Shown in pieces: positions 54,170-64,000 of a DNA stretch of 64,000 nucleotides (positions within the stretch are counted from its first letter, which is position 1; each line of letters starts with the position of its first letter). The stretch comes from Culex pipiens pallens. Lineage: Eukaryota; Arthropoda; Insecta; Diptera; Culicidae. The stretch covers positions 147,414,715 through 147,478,714 of the forward strand of contig NC_068939.1 of NCBI RefSeq assembly GCF_016801865.2. The letters are read 5' to 3'. The notes beneath the pieces are model-generated. The model was not told the origin of the DNA. It did no database searches and was given only the letters and a program-made list of their open reading frames with translations. The position numbers and the translations under genes are program-made.

Positions 54170-56512
54170 AAGCACGAAGCATTTATGAATGTTCTCTCAA
54201 AGAGAACCAGAAGCCTGTACAAAAAGGGAACAGCATGCTGATTTACTTGATTAAAGACAAATATTCTTATGCGAAATGGAATTCTAAAAGGCTTATGGTA
54301 GTTGATTATTCATTTGATAATAATTGTTTAAATATATTTAAGCACTTGCATTTCTCCAATGAAATGTACCATTACAGTAGTGCCAAAAAAAATTACCGAA
54401 CATTTTTACAAGATAGCTCGAAAAAATGGAACGCGCCTTTAAAATTATCACAAAAAAAAAACTAAACTATTATCGAAAAAAAATCTTTTTCGCCGGTTGT
54501 TGCTCCAAAATTCAATATGGCTACGATTTCCAGCACCTCTATTTGTTTGGCAATATGGCGAAAATTTATAAATATTAAAATTCTTTTTTAAGTCTATTTC
54601 AAATTCAATGCTTCTTCAAAGACTCTTTCCCAAAACTCGCTAGGAATAACTTGATTTAAAAAGGATTTATTAGGGTTTAAAACAGGTTCACATACTTTAT
54701 CGTGGTCTTAACCAAGATTAAATTGCACACGGCTGGGAACGTAGCGCATGCGGGCTTCATCAACTGTAAATAGATCGACTTGGACAACGGATTTGAATTT
54801 GGCAATAATTCAATAAAAAAAACACATTTTTGTTAGTTTGCATGTGGTTTATTTATTATATAACAACTAAAAAAGCACAAACTCGGTCACTCAACACAGT
54901 TCAATGACCAAACTTTAAACAGCGAAGGTGGGTTGGACACTGCCTTAAAAAGCAGCTACTTTCACTATTTTTACCTTCTGTTGCTATTACAATCTTTAAC
55001 TCCCTCACAATATAGAATGCGCACCACAAACAATGATATTTTAAAACGATTATCACTCTCTTTTCAAATTAAACATATTAGTGAACAAAAAACCGCTGCA
55101 ATCAGCACAAGCAAAACTGTAAATGACAGCGCGTAGCAATACAGATAATAAAATCTTGATAGTTTTGAACAAGGTAACTCTAAGGATGAAAAGTTTTATC
55201 AACTACTTTTCGAAAACCATATGTATTTAAAGAAGTTCTAATCAAGACTGAAAGGCTTTGATAAAAGGGGCAGGACGAAAAACACTAAAACGAAAACAAT
55301 TTGATAAAATGCCTCGTTTAGTAACGCTAAATTGCAACATAACATGATGTACATCCACTTTGACACAATAATGATAATGCACAGCACCAGTACATGCAAC
55401 TATTGCAAAGCAAAAGAATTTCAGGTTCAGTGAAATGTTCCGATTTCTCACAATTCTATCACAATTCAAACACGATAAAAAACCACCAATTAAAAAATAT
55501 TTTATTATTATCAACACATAGTTATTAAGTCATATGTAATTTTAAACTTTAACCGAAAACTCACTAGTAATTATGCCCAGAAGCGTTTTTCAAAAAATCA
55601 GCTCGCCTCTCAATGTATTTCACTGCGCTGTTCACGTACAACTGAATATGTCAAAGTGAAAGTACAAATCTAACAAGATTGATAAAATGCTTACGAAAGA
55701 CTTAACAGATTTAAAGCAGCATTTGTTAAGTTAATCAAGCTATATCAAGAATTCTTCAGGCGTACTTAAAGTGTAAAGTTGAAAGCTTATTTAAAACTTC
55801 TAAACAAAATTCTTCATGATATCTTGAAGAATTCTTTAAAATATGTTTAAGTTTGTGGAATGGTAAAACCTGTTGGATTTGGTGAAAGATGTAACAAATC
55901 TTTATTGCATTTGATAAAACTATTATAAAAATGCTTTAGAATCAAAGGCATTTGTCTTGCTACTTGGGAAATCACCCCACTCCACTCTATGCATGACGGT
56001 GGTTCTAGGAGGTGATATTAAAAAGTACATTTATCGAGTGTTATAATGCTCAAAACTCACAGTTTTTATATCATTCAATATTGTGCGAAAAATCACTGGC
56101 ATCGACTCAAAAAAGTGCACCCTAACTCATCAATGACAGCTTAAATAGCTTAAAACAATTCCATCTATTCCTTTTAATACTAACCTCTTTCTACGCGGTG
56201 GCGTTTCGCTTTTTATTTCGTCGATCTCTCTTCAACCATACAATAATTTTGCAAGCTTCAAAAGGTGTTTTGTAGATCTGAACAAAACCTACAAATTGCT
56301 TTTAAAAGATTGCAAAAAAATAGAAAAACGTAACGCATCGCGTCAAAAGAGGTTGCTCTGTAACATAAGAACCATATTGACATTAAGTGTATCCTGCCTT
56401 CTCCCAAAACATTAAGTACAAATATAGTGTAAGCAAGGTAGGTTATTTGGTTCTTTGATCATTTAGAAAAAAAAAACGTCCGTAAATTGTAAACCGTCGC
56501 TCTGGTCCGTCC
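54170..56512. other. AT-rich intergenic DNA downstream of the host gene
   Basis: Open frames of up to 91 codons without motifs. There is no clear repeat structure, although a few 'aaagcttataa/ctttaaga' motifs recur near 53560-53690 and 55730-55940. It is probably genuine single-copy spacer. Confidence 0.45.
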
Positions 56513-57434
56513 TTACACCTCCTTTATGTCAAATGCGATCCTCATACATTCGGTAACGGTTTGGCCCCCTCTCGGCGTGCTGATCTCGAGGTACATTCTC
56601 CACTCGCCGGCAAACGTTGACGGGAAGCTAATCGGAATATCACCAAGAGCCACATTTTCCAGATACTCCTCGTGCTGTTGGAACAAATAGCAAATTATTA
56701 TACACATGACTAAATGCCATTTTTTGTCAACTTACCCCTTTTTCAAAGGGACAGCCCTGATTTTTCATCGCATTGAAGAACGGATACCATGGCTCGAACG
56801 GGACGGTCAACACGGCGCACAAGTTCGTGACGTCACGGGAAATTTCCCCATCCTCCCAGGAGCCATGCAGGAAACGCTTCGTGTAGGCATGAATCTGAAA
56901 TGGTAGTGTTGATTTGGCAAAAAAAAAAGAAAAGATTCAGGTGGTTATGTCACAGACATGACCTGTATGACGAAGAACATTGTTGAATATTAAAATTACA
57001 AAAAGTACGTTTTGCCCAAACTTGTCCATTCCAGAATGTGAACAATATGCCCTAATTCGTCTGGCTAAAAAAAAACCAATGTGAAAAAAGTTGCCAGCAG
57101 CCGATTGCAACCGATTGAAAAAAATCACACGTAATTTGGTTAAACACTTACCGAGATCGGATCGTTGTACTCCTCCGTGATAACAATCTTCCCCGTAGCG
57201 GAAGGATTGCCCTCCTCGTCCAGGTTGGTGTCGAGGTCGGACATATCCATGCCGAACTTGGGCATACCGTTCTCGCAATCCTGTTGGTAGTCGACAATGT
57301 CGAGCACGTACTCTGCCTGTGAAAATGAAGAAAACATATTGATTTAACTATTCTAAATTGATTACTGAATTTCCAACTAATACTACTGCCGACAGCACGG
57401 TGACGACCAAAGTTAGAAAATTTGCGAACTTCAT
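56513..57434 (-). CDS. Small secreted protein, four exons; DUF1091/ML-like
   Basis: Exons on the minus strand are 57434-57387, 57316-57152, 56894-56736 and 56674-56513. All junctions are phase 0, with GT-AG introns of 70, 257 and 61 bp (donors GTAGTA, GTAAGT, GTAAGT). The product is 177 residues. Residues 1-16 (MKFANFLTLVVTVLSA) are a signal peptide. Four cysteines follow at ~30, 97, 119 and 167, likely two disulfides. The order NLCAVL..PWYPFF..GCPFEKG..GEWRMYLEI..ECMRI resembles the DUF1091/MD-2-related beta-sandwich proteins abundant in Diptera, which are secreted and in some cases bind lipids. The family call is tentative and no specific function can be assigned. The exact exon 1 donor could be three bases further. 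Confidence 0.85.
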
Positions 57435-57476
57435 GTCCGGAGGTTTGTCAACTTGAAATTGAAGCTGGTGGCTGGA

Positions 57477-57495
57477 ATTTATAGCTGATTTATAG
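57477..57495 (-). promoter_or_regulatory. Two TATA-box candidates
   Basis: On the minus strand, TATAAAT occurs at 57494-57488 and again at 57483-57477, about 45-60 bp upstream of the start codon. Either would give a short 5' leader, as is usual for small secreted insect proteins. Confidence 0.55.
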
Positions 57496-57499
57496 TGGT

Positions 57500-58358
57500 T
57501 TTGGCCAAAGATTGCAATCATGGCGAGGTGTGGGAATAGTTGTATTAATTATAGGTGATACACAGGGAGGATGTTGCTGGTACCGGAATCGAATAATGAA
57601 AGGTGCGAAAGTAATTAGCAATCATCATGGTGTTCTTATACCGGACAAGTAATAATAATAATTGGATCAGCAGAAAATCATTGAAACATGCTTTTAGGAA
57701 TGTTTTCGCTTAATTTGATTTAAATTGCTGTCATTCCCGTGACAAGCTTTTATAATCATTTTCTTCTTATCATGGTTGCTTTAGTTACTAAAACTTAAAA
57801 TTCAAGATATGATTGTGAATCAAGTCATGCGCTAAAGCAACATTTCAATCCCATCAACTGAAAAAAAGAAAACTGGCCAAGAAAACTGCGTCAATTATGG
57901 ACAAAGCTTGGAAAAGATTTCATCCGGCTAACCACTCAGATCGAATCAAACATGCTTATTAAATTTTCAAACGACTTACGGAACACGAAAGATCAATCAA
58001 TTTTCCCCCGGAACCCGAATGGAAATCTTCCCACTCTGGCTTGAAACCAAAATCTTTGTCTTTTCTACCCTTTTCACAAATTTAACAATGTTATGCCATC
58101 GATTTTAAGCCCATCCTCGGTTGGCTTAATGCCATCAAAAAGGTTAGCCCACTTTGCCGGACCACTCCACTTGCCTCCAGCACCCATCAGAAAGTACCCG
58201 TCACACGGCAGGTTTTCGGGGATAACACCATCTTTTAAACCCGAATCCGAAAGCTTTTGGAGGGATTCGTGTTTTGATATCGTGTACGTACTTTGCCTAT
58301 CGTAATTGTTAGAGGAGGTTGGGTAAAATGATAACTGCTATACTTTCCAATAACAAGA
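57500..58358. other. Upstream intergenic region, no gene
   Basis: AT-rich sequence between the host gene promoter and the heptanucleotide array. No coding or repeat structure recognised. Confidence 0.5.
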
Positions 58359-58754
58359 ACAAAAAACAAAAAACAAAAAACAAAAAACAAAAAACAAAAA
58401 ACAAAAAACAAAAAACAAAAAACAAAAAACAAAAAACAAAAAACAAAAAACAAAAAACAAAAAACAAAAAACAAAAAACAAAAAACAAAAAACAAAAAAC
58501 GAAAAACAAAAAACAAAAAACAAAAAACAAAAAACAAAAAACAAAAAAAAAAAAAAAAAACAAAAAACAAAAAACAAAAAACAAAAAACAAAAAAAAAAA
58601 CAAAAAACAAAAAACAAAAAACAAAAAACAAAAAACAAAAAACAAAAAACAAAAAACAAAAAACAAAAAACAAAAAACAAAAAACAAAAAACAAAAAACA
58701 AAAAACAAAAAACAAAAAACAAAAAACAAAAAACAAAAAACAAAAAACAAAAAA
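58359..58754. repeat. (CAAAAAA)n heptanucleotide array
   Basis: About 56 units of 7 bp, with two longer A runs near 58543 and 58590 and one G substitution at 58501. The long Lys/Asn- or Phe/Val-rich open frames here are artefacts of the period. Confidence 0.97.
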
Positions 58755-59925
58755 CATTAAACATTAAACATTAAACATTAAACATTAAACATTAAACATT
58801 AAACATTAAACATTAAACATTAAACATTAAACATTAAACATTAAACATTAAACATTAAACATTAAACATTAAACATTAAACATTAAACATTAAACATTAA
58901 ACATTAAACATTAAACATTAAACATTAAACATTAAACATTAAACATTAAACATTAAACATTAAACATTAAACATTAAACATTAAACATTAAACATTAAAC
59001 ATTAAACATTAAACATTAAACATTAAACATTAAACATTAAACATTAAACATTAAACATTAAACATTAAACATTAAACATTAAACATTAAACATTAAACAT
59101 TAAACATTAAACATTAAACATTAAACATTAAACATTAAACATTAAACATTAAACATTAAACATTAAACATTAAACATTAAACATTAAACATTAAACATTA
59201 AACATTAAACATTAAACATTAAACATTAAACATTAAACATTAAACATTAAACATTAAACATTAAACATTAAACATTAAACATTAAACATTAAACATTAAA
59301 CATTAAACATTAAACATTAAACATTAAACATTAAACATTAAACATTAAACATTAAACATTAAACATTAAACATTAAACATTAAACATTAAACATTAAACA
59401 TTAAACATTAAACATTAAACATTAAACATTAAACATTAAACATTAAACATTAAACATTAAACATTAAACATTAAACATTAAACATTAAACATTAAACATT
59501 AAACATTAAACATTAAACATTAAACATTAAACATTAAACATTAAACATTAAACATTAAACATTAAACATTAAACATTAAACATTAAACATTAAACATTTA
59601 ACATTAAACATTAAACATTAAACATTAAACATTAAACATTAAACATTAAACATTAAACATTAAACATTAAACATTAAACATTAAACATTAAACATTAAAC
59701 ATTAAACATTAAACATTAAACATTAAACATTAAACATTAAACATTAAACATTAAACATTAAACATTAAACATTAAACATTAAACATTAAACATTAAACAT
59801 TAAACATTAAACATTAAACATTAAACATTAAACATTAAACATTAAACATTAAACATTAAACATTAAACATTAAACATTAAACATTAAACATTAAACATTA
59901 AACATTAAACATTTAACATTAAACA
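58755..59925. repeat. (CATTAAA)n heptanucleotide array
   Basis: About 167 nearly perfect units of 7 bp that follow the CAAAAAA array directly in the same phase. Rare variants (CATTTAA) occur near 59596 and 59910. The total heptamer satellite is ~1.57 kb. Confidence 0.98.
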
Positions 59926-62427
59926 TGAAAAAATCTAGTTTTTTACTGCCTTTTTTTTGCATGAAAACCCTAGTAACATTTTAGGTTTAAAGTAGGCCAT
60001 GAAAGCCTATTCAGGTTGTATGCGGGTTTTCAGAATCACGATAAAACCTGTAAGTTTAAAGATATTACTAGGGAATATAGGAGAGAATTGTTTTTAATTT
60101 AATTTTAAGCAGGGATGGAATAATCGCGAAAAAAACAATTTCGCTTGCGAACTTTCTTCACCTGCAAAAGAGAGAGGAGGCAATTCACGCAAAAGAAAAT
60201 CGCTCCCAAAATTCTTCAAGAAAATCAATCTGCTGATAATTTTTTTGTGAATTTCCGTGTCAACACCACTTAAAAACAATTATTTCACTTTGTTTACACA
60301 TATTGCCCATCTACAAAAAGTGCCTGGCCATTTAACGACGAGGTACGTTACACTTGCAAGTGTAGTAGTGAAAAAGAAGTTCCGCCGAATAATCAAGATG
60401 ATGATTTTTTAGATTCTTTTTACCGATCTTTCGTGCGCGAGAGAGGAGAGCTATTTTTTCTCTTGATGAACATCCAAAGATTTATTTTTTTTGATGATGA
60501 TTATTCCATCGCTGATTTTAAGGATTACTTCTAACAATTTCCAGTTAAAAGAAAAACAACTTTTCTGTTAAATACTTTTTCAACTATCATTATGTGATAA
60601 CGTGGCAAAGTTAAAAAAGATTTTTTTTTTAGCATATTCAACAGTTCCACGATGCCACCTTCCCCTACCCCTCTTAACCCATCGCTGCCTCGAAAGCTTT
60701 TATCATCTCGCTTCATTCATCTTTGCTGGCGGGTAAAGCCAACACGGCCGTAATCATCACCTTTTCCTCGGTTCGTCGACACCAACCAACCAACCACCCC
60801 TGTGAGATTCTTGGAGTTAAGCCATCGCCAACCCGCCATCGTGTACGTACGTCGACCAGAATAATTAATGAGCGATCTAATGTATCGAAGCCCAGAAGCG
60901 ATAATAAATTGAACATCATAAATCTCTCGTCAAGGTACACCTGACCTGGATTGTTTTTTTTCCCTGTTTCTTCTTGGAGGGAAAACGGTGAAAATGGTTC
61001 AACCTTTGGCTGGAAGCTGGTGAAAATGAGACAAACCTTTTGACTCGGGCCTTTGACCCGGAGGGGTTGGCGAGATTGAGCGTATCCTTTTCGTAGAGTT
61101 TGGGCGGGAAAATTGTCCTGAGAGCACTGGAAAGTCGTTGAACAGATATAAAAATAAAAATTTCAATTGAAACAACATCAATCAACATAACATCAAATTT
61201 ACATTTTTTTTTCGAAAAAAGATATGACAATGATTTATTTATTTAAAAAAAAATATTTTTTCAGTACAAATTGATTGTTTTCAAACTTTCCGTGCCACCA
61301 GTTTTCCCCGTCATCGATTCCCGCCCAAGCCGGCGTGTTGTTGACTTATGACCTGCTGAAGAGCGGAAACCTGTTGTTATTGTTGATGTTATTCTGTTTA
61401 TTTCCTACCCTTTTTTTTGTTCCCGCACCCCACATTTTGTAGACCTTGACTGCAGACTTTGTTGTGCAGCTTTTGAACCTTCATGTAAGCTTTTATTTTC
61501 TCCTTTTTTCCTCAAATCCATTTTTGCTCCATCGACACCTGGCTGGACCATCTTCTTCAAACTCCTCGTTGTTCTGATCCTCCTCCTCACCACCGGTCAC
61601 CCGGTCCATGGATTATCCCCGGGTCTCATCTCCGGGGTCGGGGTTTCTCTCGATCCCGCAGGCTATTTTTCCATAATCAGCTTTCGTGTAGCGAGTTGGG
61701 GCAGCAGCGGAAGTGTCGGTTGCGGGGATCACCGTCCATCGGATGGCATCCATTAGGAGAGGATTCCGGGCCCGTTTTGTAGCAGTGGGGGTTTCATCCT
61801 TTTGTGCTGGAGCTTTTATCGAAAGATAAAGAAGTCTGCTCTCCTCAAGCAGGCAACAACACCCAGAAAAGAGCGCATGATAGCAACACGATTCTTAGGA
61901 AAAGTATATCAAAAACATGTTTAAATCATGTTTAATTTTTCAAACTTTCGGAAATTATATTTTTTTAAACTCACGATTGAATTAATAATACTTAAAATTT
62001 AACTTGGTACGTCTTTTAATTTTTGAATTTTTTAATGATTAGAAGGACAAACAAATGCATCTTTAGCAACAGTGCATGATGTGCAACAATTTTTGTTTCA
62101 AATTATTAAGTTTAATTTGAAAATTGAGCAGCTTTGATAAAATTTACATAATCGAAAAGAGCCCTGTTATTTTTGAAACCGGGCATTTTTTCCAGTAAGG
62201 CTTCCTCTAAGCGTTTTTTTCCAAAAACCGTTTGATTTTTCTAAAATAAATGCTGTGAAAAGTTATATTTTTTTTAATTTTGCAGTTTTTAAAATTTTGT
62301 TAAAACCTTCTTGCAGCGTCACCTAATTAATTATATATTTTTTCAGCTAACGATATCTTCAATACAATTGATTCAGAATGACGAACAAAACTTTGTGATG
62401 CTTCTCAATTTTTAAACTAACTCTAAA
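59926..62427. other. Intergenic, no gene supported
   Basis: AT-rich DNA with GC-richer patches at 60640-60930 and 61290-61860. Open frames up to 104 codons have no motif. The patches may be regulatory or parts of untranslated exons. Confidence 0.4.
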
Positions 62428-62449
62428 CATTAGAAAAAAAAGTTCAAAG

Positions 62450-62452
<3 letters not shown>

Positions 62453-62513
<61 letters not shown>

Positions 62514-63060
62514 TCCAATCCAATACCCGCTGGCCGGCAGCGAAATTATGGGAAAGTATAATTTGTATCAGACTTGGGTTATGCTGATACAGCTTATCTC
62601 AGTCCCGGGTATTAGGTGGTGACAGCCCTCGCGCTGCTTCCAATGACCCATTTCAGAATGGCAGAGATCCTAGCGGCCCAATTCCGAGGTCATTGGGCAT
62701 TGTCTGGCCCCGCCTAAACATAGAGCAAAAACCAGACGGGTCCTCGAACTATCTTTAAACTTCCAATCCCATCAGGCAAAACAGGGATCAGCGCGTATAT
62801 AATGATAAATAAATGGCATTTATGTAGAATATTTCATGGTTTTGTGTCACCCTTCTGTCCTGTCCTTCTATTCGCTTGCGCGAAACGACGACTCATGCGA
62901 AACACGATCCAAGCAGGCCTTGCCTCGCAGTGAGCAACGACGAGACTGGCCAACTTCTTGCAAATTCACTTTTTTCTTCTTTTCTTCTCCCGCGCGAAAC
63001 GAAAACTCAGGCCAGACACGATCGAAGCAGGCCTTGCCTCGCAGAGAGCAACGACGGACT
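62453..63060 (-). mobile_element. Retroposed repeat with (CA)n tail and long target duplication
   Basis: The segments 62428-62452 and 63061-63083 are the same 23-25-bp sequence (CATTAGAAAA...GTTCAAAGATA, differing by two A's), a long target duplication. Read on the minus strand, the insert starts with two ~118-bp spaced copies of a GAGGCAAGGCCTGCTT unit, continues through ~300 bp of GC-rich sequence, and ends in (CA)n (62453-62511 on the plus strand reads (TG)n). It is SINE- or truncated-LINE-like, with no protein. Confidence 0.75.
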
Positions 63061-63083
63061 CATTAGAAAAAAGTTCAAAGATA

Positions 63084-64000
63084 GTATTGAAAATATAATT
63101 TTGAAATTTATGGTTCTCTTAAAATGTGAGCGTTTCAAAATTTCAAGGAATCAGCAATTTTCACAAATGTCTGAACTAATCGATATTTTTCAGCGATGGA
63201 CTTTAATGGACACCATTTTTATAAATTATAAAAAAACATATTTGTTTTAGTTAAAATCAAACTGTTTGTGGATATATCTAAAAAACGGCGCACTTTATCA
63301 AAGTTACTGTAAAGTTTTTTTCAATTGCAAAAAAAGATTTTTAAGTGCAAACTGATGTCAAACCAAAATTTAATCATTTAAAAAAATATAACTAATTTGC
63401 AATTCTTTTGTCCGGCATTTTCAATGGCTCAAAAGGTGCGGGTTTTTGTCCTTCAATAAATGTACAAAAATTTAAATTTAAATTTACTGATTTTGTGAAA
63501 AAAAATTTTTATGCATTTAAGACCGTTGCAAATGTTTTTAATAAAAAAAATAATTTACGAGCCATGTTTTCAACATTTGAATGAAAAAAGTGTTTAAAAA
63601 TGCATTCTACACCTGTCCAGTTGTTTTGCAATCATTTGTTTCCGAAATACCTAAGTATAGACGATTTCTTTTTTGCAATTTTTTTTGCAGTGCTGTTCAT
63701 TGGATTTTTTTTAATCCAGCCCAAGCTTGCGAAATATGTTTATCAATGCAGAAAAAAATTTTTTAGATTGTTTTCATTTAATTTGACTTCTATTTTCATA
63801 AAAAATGAAGTTTTTTGAAAAAAATAATATTTTTTCCCCCGATTTTTTCCGTGCTCTTGTTTTTTCCTGAAAATTTGAAAACGGAGAAAATTCCTCCTTT
63901 TTCAAAAATAGCAATTTTGCATCTGTAGTTTTTTCATACAAGTCTCCATACAATTATGCGGGCTAATCATACAAAATAGACAAAAGAATATTCAATAATC
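63084..64000. other. AT-rich sequence, no gene
   Basis: Only low-complexity short open frames. No repeat ends recognised. Confidence 0.5.

Noticed and set aside
58235..58774. Open frames of 139-171 codons, Phe/Val- or Lys/Asn/Gln-rich
   Set aside because: They are produced by the 7-bp CAAAAAA array, which is read through in three phases without stops. No real protein is implied.

Overview
The window is nuclear DNA of an insect, most likely a culicine mosquito and probably Culex. The grounds are short GT-AG introns with a TATA-type promoter, a BEL/Pao retrotransposon primed by a tRNA-His-like site, an RTE-like non-LTR element, several hAT, Tc1/mariner and Harbinger-like MITEs, and a dimeric tRNA-derived SINE resembling the Twin SINE architecture described in Culex pipiens. 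There is no bacterial-style gene organisation. I found one convincing host gene: a four-exon minus-strand gene (56513-57434) for a 177-residue secreted protein. Almost everything else with recognisable structure is mobile DNA.

The dominant repeat, called family A here, is a ~447-bp palindrome-rich MITE with ends CCCGRGCAGACGG. Thirteen copies and two fragments lie in the window, and nine copies have matching 2-bp target duplications (AA, CA, AC, TA, TT). Other families are family B, a ~1.35-kb fold-back with GGGTAATTCTC ends (full copy 37370-38721, pieces elsewhere), and family C, elements carrying GCCTTCCTCAC motifs, one of which contains a 164-bp tandem repeat (4193-5000).

Layout. 1-5340: intergenic DNA with repeat fragments, a GC-rich block and the 164-bp array. 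5376-13763: six family-A copies (one inside another), tRNA-derived repeats and a family-B element split by a hAT element. 14168-17789: a near-complete RTE-like retrotransposon on the minus strand with one frameshift. 18040-19140: a large imperfect palindrome. 20535-35261: one family-A copy stretched from ~0.45 to 14.7 kb by nested insertions. It holds a 13-kb BEL/Pao element (20694-33710, TSD TTTAG) and a second family-A copy that is itself split by a Tc1/mariner MITE. Inside the BEL element, pol is split by a 4791-bp Foldback-like palindrome (25109-29899, 9-bp TSD) that carries two more MITEs, and one LTR is split by a 662-bp hAT MITE. 35367-46100: family B and C elements, hAT elements, and a stretch resembling host promoter/5' exon DNA at 41-43 kb. 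46452-54169: more family-A copies, a 3150-bp non-autonomous BEL-like LTR element with identical LTRs (47154-50303), and a 2-kb retroposon-like insertion with a 25-bp direct repeat. 54170-64000: the host gene, a 1.57-kb heptanucleotide satellite (CAAAAAA switching to CATTAAA), and a 608-bp retroposed repeat.

Interpretation. The BEL element was probably the source of enzymes for itself and for the small LTR element, which has only a Gag-like ORF. Its gag is now interrupted by a short LTR/pol chimera and its pol by the Foldback element, so this copy should be unable to move by itself. The near-identical BEL LTRs (one difference seen in 592 bp) and identical small-element LTRs point to recent activity. 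All alignments were made by eye; family assignments rest on motifs, terminal repeats and target-site duplications.
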